Assembly: GCA_015521115.1 (NCBI GenBank)
Contig: WAOT01000008.1
Location: 22,949-86,948, forward strand
Origin: Desulfurococcales archaeon
Lineage (GTDB): Archaea; Thermoproteota; Thermoprotei_A; Sulfolobales; Acidilobaceae
Length of the DNA: 64,000 bases
Direction of reading: 5' to 3'
The translations under genes and the position numbers were made by a program. The notes under the pieces were generated by a model. That model searched no databases and had not been told where the DNA came from. It worked only from the letters and a program-made list of their open reading frames with translations. Positions 1-7,935 of this stretch are shown in pieces; within the stretch, counting starts at the first letter, position 1; each line of letters starts with the position of its first letter.

Positions 1-29
1 AATGTAATGATGATGGGGAGTGGGAGTGT

Positions 30-1988
30 ATGAGCGGGGAGCGGCTTGACCCCTACACGAGAGCAGTACTGTCGATAGTGGACATAATATCGGAGAGGAT
101 CGGGGAGGAAAGGCTCAGGGTCTACTACCTGTTATCGGAGCCTAGAGAGGAGCTGGGAGACCTATCGTTCCCGGCAATAAGGTTCAGGAGGAAGGGTGTA
201 GACCCTTCGAAGCTAGCCGAAGGCCTCATAGAGGAGCTAGCCGGCATGGGTATAGACTACGTAGGCGTCGAAGTAGCCGGGCCAGGCTACATTAACTTTA
301 GGTTCAAGGCCCCCAAGATGATAGCAGAAATAGTAGACTCCATGTCACGGGGAGTCTTCACACTGACTCCCCCGAAAACACCTGAACCAAAGACCTTAGT
401 GGTCGAACACACTAGCGCCAACCCCATCCACCCCATGCACATGGGGCACGCCAGGAACATGAGCCTTGGAGATACTCTAGCAAGGCTCCTAAGGGCCCGT
501 GGGCATAAGGTTAACACGAGGTTCTACGTAGACGATGTCGGGAAGCAGGTGGCCATAGCAGCCCTCGGCGTGAAACTCCTAGGGATCGACCCCCTCGAGG
601 AGTCTAGAAAGCATGGGGTCAAGCCCGACGAGCTCGTCGGCTGGGTCTACGCGGTTACAAACCTCGCAATGGAGGTGTCCATGCTTAAAAAGGAGAAGGA
701 GAGGGGTGGAGACGGGGGCGTTGAGGATAAACTATCACATACCACAGCGAGGCTCCTTGAGCTCAAGGCGGGAGACCCCGGAGGGTATTTTGACAGGCTC
801 GTAGACTCGATCCTCAACCTCGAGGATCCTGAGGCCATGGTTTCGGAGATCATGAGGAGGTACGAGGCCGGGCTCGAGCCTGAGAGGGGCCTGATAAGGG
901 GTATGACTAACGCCGTTCTAGAGGGGTTCAAGATCACCCTTGCCAGGATGGGGGTCGAATTCGACGACTGGGACTGGGAGAGTGACATGGTCTGGAGTGG
1001 TAGGGTCGAGATGATCCTGGATGAAGCGAGGAGCAGCCCGTTCTACACGATCTATAAGGGCGCGGAGGCGTTAGACCTCCCAAGGTTCATCAGGCTCTTG
1101 AAAGAGTATAAGAGCGACCTGCTCAAACACTTCAAACTCCCAAAGGGGTTCGAGATCCCCCCACTCATCCTTAGGAGGAGTGACGGCACGACGCTCTACG
1201 TTACGAGGGATATGGCCTACACCCTCTACAAGTTCGAGGTGACGGGTGCCGATAAGGTGTACAACGTGATAGGGGCCGATCAGAGGCTGAGCCAGCTCCA
1301 GCTGAGGCTAGCTCTGGCGGCGCTGGGCCACGTCAGGGAGGCCGTCAACCTTGTGCACTACGAGTACGAGCTCGTCACCCTCCCCGGCGTGAAGATGAGC
1401 GCCCGGAGGGGGACGCTAGTAAAACTAGATGACATGCTGGACGGGCTCAAGCATAGGGCTTTTGAGGAGGTCAAGAAGAGGAACCCAGACTCCCCGGAGG
1501 AATGGGTCTGGGAGACTGCCGAGAAGATCGCTAGGGCTGCACTGCGTTTCAGGCTAGTCCAGATCAGCGCGCCCAAGCCTATAACGTTCAACCCGGAGGC
1601 AGCCCTAGACTTACAGGCGAACAGCGGGCCATATCTCCAGTATACGCATGCTAGGGCCTCGGGTATACTGAGGAAGCTCGGGGGGATCGAGTATAGCAGA
1701 GTAGACCCAGAAGCCTGTAAGGAGGGGGCGAGGAGGAGGCTACTGATACGGGCGCTAAAATACCCTCTAACTGCGGCGAAGGCAGCTGACGACCTGGCCC
1801 CTGAGATCCTAGCCACCTACCTAATCGGGCTCGCAGACGTTTTCAACAGCTGGTACCAGTATGATAGCGTCATAGGGGAGCCCTCTGAGGGTGCGAAGTA
1901 CTGTAAAGCCGTGCTGGTGAGGACGGTCAAGGAGGCGCTCAAAAACGGTCTCGCCCTCCTGGGAGTGGAGGCCCCCGAGAGAATGTGA
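30..1988 (+). CDS. argS: Arginyl-tRNA synthetase
   Basis: Class I aminoacyl-tRNA synthetase that charges tRNA-Arg in the cytoplasm. At 652 residues it is slightly long for the family. In order it shows an N-terminal tRNA-recognition (Add-1) domain, the HIGH-type signature HMGH near residue 137 within HTSANP..HPMHMGHARN, the catalytic Rossmann domain, a KMSKS-type loop reading KMSARRG near residue 456, and a C-terminal helical DALR anticodon-binding domain (ALDLQANSGPYLQYTHAR). An insertion rich in K, E and D near residues 215-235 is unlike bacterial forms. The ATG at 30 gives the expected N-terminus; the 29 bases before it are too short to show a promoter. The gene stands alone, and the next gene has its own GTG start and ribosome binding site. 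Identification is secure. Confidence 0.97.
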   Translation: MSGERLDPYTRAVLSIVDIISERIGEERLRVYYLLSEPREELGDLSFPAIRFRRKGVDPSKLAEGLIEELAGMGIDYVGVEVAGPGYINFRFKAPKMIAEIVDSMSRGVFTLTPPKTPEPKTLVVEHTSANPIHPMHMGHARNMSLGDTLARLLRARGHKVNTRFYVDDVGKQVAIAALGVKLLGIDPLEESRKHGVKPDELVGWVYAVTNLAMEVSMLKKEKERGGDGGVEDKLSHTTARLLELKAGDPGGYFDRLVDSILNLEDPEAMVSEIMRRYEAGLEPERGLIRGMTNAVLEGFKITLARMGVEFDDWDWESDMVWSGRVEMILDEARSSPFYTIYKGAEALDLPRFIRLLKEYKSDLLKHFKLPKGFEIPPLILRRSDGTTLYVTRDMAYTLYKFEVTGADKVYNVIGADQRLSQLQLRLALAALGHVREAVNLVHYEYELVTLPGVKMSARRGTLVKLDDMLDGLKHRAFEEVKKRNPDSPEEWVWETAEKIARAALRFRLVQISAPKPITFNPEAALDLQANSGPYLQYTHARASGILRKLGGIEYSRVDPEACKEGARRRLLIRALKYPLTAAKAADDLAPEILATYLIGLADVFNSWYQYDSVIGEPSEGAKYCKAVLVRTVKEALKNGLALLGVEAPERM

Positions 1989-2064
1989 GGGAGGGACTAG
2001 ATAGGGGTTCAGGGGGTGCACAGCTATTCGCCTCCCCTCACGGCCGCCAATTAAGAGGAGGCAC

Positions 2065-3192
2065 GTGGCTGAGATCTCTGGAGGCCTACTGACTGCGAAT
2101 GCTGGTGACGCTCTGAACAGTTTCCTCCTCGGCTTCTTCCTCCCCTACCTCTTGAAGAACCCTGTCCTGATAGCGCTCCTCCCAGTTATGGCGGCCGTGA
2201 GGGGCTCTATAATGACGAGCATGGCTAGCAGGCTCACGACCGCCCTCCACCTTGGAGCGGCTGAGCCCAGAATTGGAGAGCTGCTGGGGAGGGAGACGGG
2301 GCGGACACTCACGCTCGCATTGGCCTCCAGCCTCTACGTGGGGATACTCGTATCCTTCATGACACTCTACTCACCCTACCAGACCGTGTCAACTGCCGCC
2401 TACAGCGCTCTGCTTGCACTACTGTTCCTCCTCCCCGTGACGGTGCTCGTTATAGTTGTAGGTTTCCGGTACAACCTTAACCCCGACAACTACGTCGCCC
2501 CAGTCCTCACTGTGCTGGGGGACGTTAGCACTGTCCCCAGCCTCGTAGCTGTTTCACTCGTCATCGAGGGGAGAGCAGATGTTGAGCTCCTCCTAGCTGT
2601 GACTGCCGCATACATTGGGCTCTCATCACTCCTCTACTACGCCTTGACCGGTGGCGAGTCACGGAGGGTTGTAGGGGAGGGGCTGCTCAGCCTCATCCTA
2701 GTGGGGCTTATAGAGAGTGGAACCGGCGGGCTCTATGACAGGTTCACGGCCGCACTAGTCGGGCTGGCAGTCATACACATAGTCCCGAGCTTGATGGAGG
2801 ATATCGGGGCGTCGCTCTCTGTTTTGGCGAGCAGGATGACAACAGACCTATACCTGTCGGGTTTCGAGTACGCGGTCAAGAGATCCCTTGTCGGCCTCAC
2901 CGAAGTAGTACTCGGATCACTGGCCTCTATGGTCGTCCTCTCGACAATAGGCGTAGCAGCGGGCTCAGTTGCCGGGTTCGATGTGGGTCTGGCCTACATG
3001 TTTAAGGTGATCGCATTCTCCTGGCTTGGGCTCCTCGCCCTACTCATCCCCCTGGTTCTACTCCTGGTCTGGGTCTCCGTCAGGATCGGCCTTGACCCGG
3101 ACAACATAGTCATCCCACTAATTACGAGCATAGTCGACCTCTCCGTCATACCGTTCCTCGTGTTCATCGTAGCACCCCTACTAGCCGGGTAA
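2065..3192 (+). CDS. SLC41/MgtE-type divalent cation transporter, two-domain
   Basis: Polytopic membrane protein of 375 residues with about ten transmembrane segments. It contains two copies of the MgtE integral-membrane domain: the signature LNPDNYVAPV near residue 137 and again LDPDNIVIPL near residue 343, each followed by a D-rich stretch (GDVSTVPS and SIVDLSVIP). In MgtE and SLC41 proteins these acidic residues line the Mg2+ pore. The cytosolic N and CBS domains of bacterial MgtE are absent, so this resembles the duplicated eukaryotic/archaeal SLC41 layout and is probably gated differently. The GTG start at 2065 is preceded by a strong GAGGAGG at 2056-2062. Magnesium as substrate is inferred from the family; another divalent cation is possible. 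Confidence 0.82.
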   Translation: MAEISGGLLTANAGDALNSFLLGFFLPYLLKNPVLIALLPVMAAVRGSIMTSMASRLTTALHLGAAEPRIGELLGRETGRTLTLALASSLYVGILVSFMTLYSPYQTVSTAAYSALLALLFLLPVTVLVIVVGFRYNLNPDNYVAPVLTVLGDVSTVPSLVAVSLVIEGRADVELLLAVTAAYIGLSSLLYYALTGGESRRVVGEGLLSLILVGLIESGTGGLYDRFTAALVGLAVIHIVPSLMEDIGASLSVLASRMTTDLYLSGFEYAVKRSLVGLTEVVLGSLASMVVLSTIGVAAGSVAGFDVGLAYMFKVIAFSWLGLLALLIPLVLLLVWVSVRIGLDPDNIVIPLITSIVDLSVIPFLVFIVAPLLAG

Positions 3193-3304
3193 AGCGTTTA
3201 AATCCTCCGGGATAAGACCCTCCATAACTGGACGGGGGCCTCACCCCGTAGACGCTCCCGGTAGCGGGGCGGGGATGATACGGGGCTCCGTCTGGCGCGC
3301 CGAC

Positions 3305-4681
3305 CTACACTCCCTGCCTGTTCCACTTGTAAACTGCCTCCGCCAGTGGGGCGTAGAGGAGGGCTAACACTGCTGATAGGGCGCATGCTAGCAGAGTCCT
3401 GTCGACGAAAATCCCGTACACCCTATAGTTCAGGGTCGAGCTTGTGACGTTAAGGGATAGCGTGTGCGGTTTGAACGTTGTGTACGATAGCCTGGAGTCC
3501 TCGACCACTCTCACAGTAATGTTTGGGTGGAGGAACTCGAGGGGTCTCCCCGCCTTTATCATGACAAGCGTATAGTCTAGCCCGCTACCTATCTGATAGG
3601 GTGTTGACGACCTGATTATGTGGAGTACTCCAAGGGTCTCTGTCTTGCGGCCCTCAGAGGTCTTCTCTGAGAGGTAGAAGTTCCCGAAAACCCAGAGGGT
3701 TCCGTTGGCGGCAGTTCCAGAGGCCCTGAGCGAGTAGGGGGCCATTGCCGAGATGACCGTGTTACCCTTTGGGGCGCCCTCTACTGTCAGGTCAAGTATG
3801 TCGGTCTCCTTGCCGACGATCTCCACCATAGCCCTCAGTACTCCCGGGTAGGGCTCCACTAGGCCTCTGACCCTGCTGGCAGCTTTACCCCTATATATCG
3901 CAAGCCAGTCACCGTCGGGGAGCATTATCACCGCTCTCTCCCTAACCCCGCCATCCGTCTCAAGGAAGGCGCTGCCATAGAGTACTAGGCCCCCCTCACT
4001 AGTGAAGAGTGCACCTCTAAGCCTTACGGGGCTTCCGGATACGGTCACGTTATAGGCCTTAAACGCCGCATCCCCTGAGGCCCAGTCTACCTGTATGAGT
4101 GCATAGTATCCTGTCCCTACAATGACCACCTGGCCGCCACTGTTAACCGCTACTCCGCTGGGCATCTGGACTCCCCTTGGGAGCTTGACTAGTACTGCCG
4201 CATCAGATTCTACGTCGTAGAGGAGTAGGTAGTTCGACGCTACCGGGTCGGTGAAGAGAACCGCGACATAGTCTCCACTAGAACTACACCTCCTAGGTGC
4301 CGCTGGGGTGCTGAAGTTGAACCCCCTAACCTCCCCGTCTCTGGACGTCAACGATACAATCCTGTCCGTGCCTTGAACGCCCGCTACGACAATTTGATCC
4401 CAGTACCCCAACTCGCATGCTGTTAGGGCTCTCAGGGGGGAGAGGGATAGGTTCCAGCCCGATCCGATAATGTTAGCAGTGTTGTTAACAGTGAACACGC
4501 CAACAGGCCCACCAGTAAAGGCTGCACCCGCTATGTACGCCCTCTCGGGGTCTTCTAGGACTAGGGCTGAGTCGCCCCTAGTTGTGGGCGTCCAAGTGGC
4601 CGATATGATGGCCACGGTCATCAAGTAGAACAGGATAACTAGGAAGGTCGGGAGTAGAACCCTACTCTCCATGCGGGGCAT
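3305..4681 (-). CDS. Hypothetical membrane-anchored extracellular protein
   Basis: 458 residues that I do not recognise. An N-terminal hydrophobic segment (residues 8-28) looks like a signal or anchor, followed by a roughly 400-residue beta-rich domain and a C-terminal transmembrane helix (LLACALSAVLALLYAPLAEAV) with a short basic tail. The ectodomain has many short repeats of hydrophobic beta strands with G-D/N turns, suggestive of a beta-propeller, but I see no diagnostic motif. Several N-x-S/T sequons fit an exported archaeal glycoprotein. The start overlaps the end of the upstream gene by 20 bases, so the two are translated from one message. A second ATG at codon 4 is an equally good start. 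Confidence 0.6.
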   Translation of the reverse strand: MPRMESRVLLPTFLVILFYLMTVAIISATWTPTTRGDSALVLEDPERAYIAGAAFTGGPVGVFTVNNTANIIGSGWNLSLSPLRALTACELGYWDQIVVAGVQGTDRIVSLTSRDGEVRGFNFSTPAAPRRCSSSGDYVAVLFTDPVASNYLLLYDVESDAAVLVKLPRGVQMPSGVAVNSGGQVVIVGTGYYALIQVDWASGDAAFKAYNVTVSGSPVRLRGALFTSEGGLVLYGSAFLETDGGVRERAVIMLPDGDWLAIYRGKAASRVRGLVEPYPGVLRAMVEIVGKETDILDLTVEGAPKGNTVISAMAPYSLRASGTAANGTLWVFGNFYLSEKTSEGRKTETLGVLHIIRSSTPYQIGSGLDYTLVMIKAGRPLEFLHPNITVRVVEDSRLSYTTFKPHTLSLNVTSSTLNYRVYGIFVDRTLLACALSAVLALLYAPLAEAVYKWNRQGV

Positions 4682-5222
4682 TTAGGAGCCACCTCTCGTT
4701 AAGTGATTCGACAGCCCCACGGGCTCTCACGAGCTTCCTCCTGATAGAGTCGTAGAATAGGTACTCTCCCTTGAACGTCACTTTACCTTCCCCCTTCTCA
4801 TAGTTACCTTTCACAGGCTTCACACAGTAGAAGTCTAGCGGCTCCCAGGGGCTTGCCTCCTCCTCGCCTAAGACCTCCTCCACTCTGACGAGGTAGACCC
4901 TGTTTGACGCACTACTATAACATAGGATGTCCCCATCTCTAGTCCTGCACGAGTATGTGAACCTCCTAGTCGCGTAAACTATACGGGAGTCGCATAGGCT
5001 GCACATAGCCCTGAGAAGCCTGTGCTGCCTTCTAAACTTCACTACGCCTGATGCAAGGAATACTGCTGCAATACCCGTTGAGGCTGCTACCCCTACTATC
5101 CTTACCCGCTCCCCCGGGAGCTGAAAGGATAGTATAATAACGGCTAAGAGCGCTGCTAGGACTGTCACAGTGGTGAGCGCTAGTAGTGTTAGTGGTCTCC
5201 TAGACTCGGGGCACTCCTTCAT
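4662..5222 (-). CDS. Hypothetical membrane protein with Cys pairs
   Basis: 186 residues, not recognised. Two transmembrane helices lie near the N-terminus (residues 12-32 and 40-57). A soluble C-terminal domain of about 120 residues follows, with CSLC near residue 73 and two further cysteines about 20 residues later, a possible metal site or disulfide pair. It is the first gene of a two-gene unit with the 458-residue surface protein, overlapping it by 20 bases, so the pair probably acts together at the membrane. The region before its ATG at 5222 leads into the 5S rRNA locus. Confidence 0.55.
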   Translation of the reverse strand: MKECPESRRPLTLLALTTVTVLAALLAVIILSFQLPGERVRIVGVAASTGIAAVFLASGVVKFRRQHRLLRAMCSLCDSRIVYATRRFTYSCRTRDGDILCYSSASNRVYLVRVEEVLGEEEASPWEPLDFYCVKPVKGNYEKGEGKVTFKGEYLFYDSIRRKLVRARGAVESLNERWLLNAPHGE

Positions 5223-5316
5223 AGCACATCAGGTGCGGTTGTAGGCTTCAAGGGAAAATTAGGTTAAGCACGGTCACGGGTACAAGACCCAGGGTCTTGG
5301 TGGGGAGAAGAGGTAG

Positions 5317-5444
5317 TGCCCGGCCCCGGCTTGGGGCCCCTGCAGGGCCTCTCGGACCCCACTGGGTGCCCCAACGCGGCCGGCTTAACTTCCGGGTTCG
5401 ATATGAGTCCGGGTGTTACCCGGCCGCTCTGGCCGGGCCGGGCA
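5317..5444 (-). rRNA. rrf: 5S ribosomal RNA
   Basis: Read on the minus strand, the 5' end starts at 5444 and the 3' end lies near 5317, about 128 bases. The terminal helix I is perfect over ten pairs: TGCCCGGCCC at the 5' end pairs with the 3' end that finishes in CCGGGCA. The internal universal 5S segment is present, reading CCCGGACTCATATCGAACC and then CGGAAGTTAAGC. A TATA element at 5469-5476 sits 25-28 bases before the 5' end, and a pyrimidine-rich tract follows the 3' end. It stands alone, with no 16S, 23S or tRNA next to it, as is common in Crenarchaeota. Open frames over this stretch are artefacts of its high GC content. Confidence 0.92.
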
Positions 5445-5468
5445 GGTATTCCTCTGGTGCGGGGGCTT

Positions 5469-5476
5469 CTTATAAG
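5469..5476. promoter_or_regulatory. Palindromic TATA box shared by 5S rRNA and cdvB
   Basis: CTTATAAG is a perfect 8-base palindrome. On the minus strand it lies about 25-28 bases before the 5S rRNA 5' end. On the plus strand it would give transcripts starting near 5500, about 70 bases before cdvB. A second weak candidate for cdvB (TACTATAG near 5536) would give a short leader instead. The 5S assignment is well supported by spacing; the sharing is inference. Confidence 0.6.
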
Positions 5477-5572
5477 CTTTTTGGTGTGATCGGAGTGTTA
5501 CCATGTCTCTCCCCGCTAAGGATAGTGTAGGGGTTACTATAGTATTCGGAGGATGTAGGGGTGCTATGATAG

Positions 5573-6406
5573 ATGGTTGTAGACATAATCAAGAAGATAT
5601 TCGGCAGGGGAGCCCAGGGGAGGTGGACTGAGTGGGGTGACGCCCCAGTTGAGGTGGGCGTCGATGAGACCCCGCCTCTGGGGGCACCGGACTATGATGA
5701 CATAGTTTTAAAGCTCCAGTACACTAAGGACGAGCTAAGCATGCTAAAACTCATGATAGGGGAGGAGCTAAGCAAACTCGTAGGAGAGATAAGGAAGGCG
5801 CAGCATAAAGGAGACATAAACACTGCCGAAATACTGGCAGCCGACTACGCCCTTAAGAGGAAGGTTCTACACGGGATAACAGTCCTCGAGAAGATGCTCC
5901 AGGTCGTGATAACAAGGGTGAAGACGGCCAAGCAGATGGACACCGTGAGGAAGCTGACCTCAGGGATATACCCGTATATCCAGAGCCTCACCGAGTACCT
6001 GGCGTCCATGAGCCCGGAGGTCGCCGGTAAGCTGATGAGCACAAGGGACGCACTAGAGACTCTGTATAGGCAGACGCAGATCATGGGGGAGACAATGCCC
6101 AAGAACTTCAGGGTGTCAGAGATCGACCCAGAAGTTAAGGAGATACTGAATGAGACGTTCAGGGAGGCCACTGAAGAGGTAAGAGAGCTAGCCCCTGAGG
6201 AGCCAAAAGTCATTGACTATGAGGAGCTGGAGGAGAAGCTGCTAAACTATATCAAGACGCACAATGGGGTAGTGAAGCTGAAGGAGGCAAGCAAGGAGCT
6301 AGGCGTTCCGCCAAAAGTGATCAAGGAGGCCCTCTACAGGCTGGCGAGGAAGGGAGTCATAAACCTCACCAAGACAGGCAGACAGCCGCAGGGTTCAACG
6401 GCCTAG
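5573..6406 (+). CDS. cdvB: Cell division protein CdvB (ESCRT-III homolog)
   Basis: 277 residues. The central part (about residues 45-185) is the charged helical ESCRT-III core that polymerises at the division site. A Pro/Glu-rich linker (EEPKVID near residue 213) has the position and character of the MIM2-type motif that binds the MIT domain of CdvC. The last 55 residues form a winged-helix-like domain (KEASKELGVPPKVIKEAL), which in Sulfolobus CdvB binds CdvA. cdvC follows after 46 bases, the normal order. However, cdvA, usually immediately upstream, is absent; a 5S rRNA gene on the other strand occupies that place. ATG 5573 is the first usable start; no strong ribosome binding site is adjacent, though GGAGG lies about 20 bases upstream. 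Confidence 0.95.
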   Translation: MVVDIIKKIFGRGAQGRWTEWGDAPVEVGVDETPPLGAPDYDDIVLKLQYTKDELSMLKLMIGEELSKLVGEIRKAQHKGDINTAEILAADYALKRKVLHGITVLEKMLQVVITRVKTAKQMDTVRKLTSGIYPYIQSLTEYLASMSPEVAGKLMSTRDALETLYRQTQIMGETMPKNFRVSEIDPEVKEILNETFREATEEVRELAPEEPKVIDYEELEEKLLNYIKTHNGVVKLKEASKELGVPPKVIKEALYRLARKGVINLTKTGRQPQGSTA

Positions 6407-6452
6407 CCGGGGGGCCGAGGGGTAGCGTGAGTATCCCGGGGGGTGAAACACG

Positions 6453-7634
6453 GTGCCTACATACGGTCTCCAGACACTCGACAAGATGGTTAGGAACCAC
6501 ATAAGGGCCTACTGGCAGGCTAGGAAGAATGGAGACATGGACTCAGCGTATGAGAGCCTCAAAAAGGCCGTCAGCATACTGGAGGACATTGTACGCTTCT
6601 ACAGGGACATACCCCTCATAAAGACCTACAAGGAGGCCCTCATAAAGTACAGGAAGCACTTGAGGGATCTCGAGAGGAGGATGGAAGCCCCCCTCCAGGC
6701 GGGTGACGGTGAAGACACTTACAGGGTCGAGCTGAGGAAGAACCCTCCCGTCAGGGGTGAGCTGGAGAAGGACGACTCAGACCTCCCAGACTTCGTGGAG
6801 AAGGGTGCCCCCGCAAACATAACTTTCGACGACATAGCAGGGCTTGAAGAGGCTAAGGAGGCAATTAAGGAGGCTATAGTGTACCCCATCAAGCACCCGG
6901 ATCTCTTCCCCCTGGGATGGCCGAGGGGCATACTACTATACGGGCCCCCCGGGACAGGAAAAACAATGCTCGCCGCCGCGGTAGCCAACATGGTTGAAGC
7001 AGAATTCCTCTACGTAGACGCTGCCGGTATAATGAGTAAGTGGCTGGGAGAGGGGGAGAAGAACGTTAAGAAGCTCTTCACATACGCCAGGAAGAAGGCC
7101 AAGGAGGGCACACCAGTAATAATATTCATCGACGAGATAGACGCCCTACTAGGAGTGCACAGCAGCGAGGTCGGAGGAGAGGTTAGAGTAAGGAACCAGT
7201 TCCTCAAAGAGATGGACGGGATCCAGGATAAGGGCAGCAACCTACACGTATACGTGATCGGCGCGACGAACAAGCCGTGGGTGCTGGACAAGCCATTCAT
7301 AAGGAGGTTCCAGAAGAGGATCTACGTCCCACTCCCAGACAAGGAGGCAAGACTACAACTACTCAAGATGCTCACCTCAAAGATCCAGCTAGCCCCGGAC
7401 GTAGACCTCGAGAAACTGGCGGATAAGCTCGAGGGCTATAGTGCCAGCGACATTAAAGACGTTGTAACGGACGCCCACCTCATAACCCTAAGAGAGTACT
7501 TCAAAACGGGCAAGGGGCCAAGGCCAGTCAGTATGAGGGACTTCATGAAAGTGCTGGAGAGGAGGAAGCCGAGCGTGGACAAGGCAATGCTGAAGGCATA
7601 TGAGGAGTGGGCTAAGAGGCATGGAGCCCTCTAA
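6453..7634 (+). CDS. cdvC: Cell division AAA ATPase CdvC (Vps4 homolog)
   Basis: 393 residues. An N-terminal MIT three-helix domain occupies about residues 1-75, a variable linker follows, and then a single AAA module. Walker A is GPPGTGKT near residue 164, Walker B is IIFIDEID near residue 223, and the second region of homology ends in the arginine finger segment KPFIRRFQKR. The C-terminus has the Vps4-type helix. The enzyme disassembles CdvB polymers during cytokinesis. The start is GTG at 6453, with a purine-rich GGGGGGTGA a few bases before it. It forms an operon with cdvB. Confidence 0.96.
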   Translation: MPTYGLQTLDKMVRNHIRAYWQARKNGDMDSAYESLKKAVSILEDIVRFYRDIPLIKTYKEALIKYRKHLRDLERRMEAPLQAGDGEDTYRVELRKNPPVRGELEKDDSDLPDFVEKGAPANITFDDIAGLEEAKEAIKEAIVYPIKHPDLFPLGWPRGILLYGPPGTGKTMLAAAVANMVEAEFLYVDAAGIMSKWLGEGEKNVKKLFTYARKKAKEGTPVIIFIDEIDALLGVHSSEVGGEVRVRNQFLKEMDGIQDKGSNLHVYVIGATNKPWVLDKPFIRRFQKRIYVPLPDKEARLQLLKMLTSKIQLAPDVDLEKLADKLEGYSASDIKDVVTDAHLITLREYFKTGKGPRPVSMRDFMKVLERRKPSVDKAMLKAYEEWAKRHGAL

Positions 7635-7687
7635 GGTTCACGTGACCATTTAATACCTCCACAACAAGGGACTATGACCTTGGGGAT

Positions 7688-7900
7688 GTGGAGATGACGC
7701 CCACATACGTGTACTTTGAGGAGGAAGAGGAGGAGTACTGGGACGAGTTAGAAGAAGAGTTCGAAGAAGAAGAACTAGAAGAGCTAGAAGAGGAGCTAGA
7801 AGAGGAAGAACTAGAGGAACTGCTGGAAGAGGAAGAACTAGAAGAGCTAGAAGAGGAAGAAGAGGAAGAGGAAGAGTACTGGGAAGAGGAGGAAGAGTAG
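7688..7900 (+). CDS. Poly-glutamate acidic mini-protein
   Basis: 70 residues, or 68 from the in-frame ATG at 7694. A short head (MTPTYVYF) is followed by an almost pure run of E with periodic L, Y, F and W (EELEEEEL-type heptad-like repeats) and the terminal WEEEEE. It has almost no basic residues, so it would be one of the most acidic proteins in the cell. It lies 53 bases after cdvC on the same strand. TTTAATA at about 7649-7655 could serve as its own TATA box. I do not recognise it. A real gene is favoured by a consistent reading frame with mixed GAG/GAA codons and both ends defined; a simple-sequence artefact is the alternative. Confidence 0.5.
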   Translation: MEMTPTYVYFEEEEEEYWDELEEEFEEEELEELEEELEEEELEELLEEEELEELEEEEEEEEEYWEEEEE

Positions 7901-7935
7901 ACCCATAAGCCGGTATTTTTCCCTCCAGGCCCAAA

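Noticed and set aside
5297..5530. Plus-strand protein frame of about 77 residues
   Set aside because: It runs over the 5S rRNA gene and its promoter; no ribosome binding site, and the composition is that of an rRNA.
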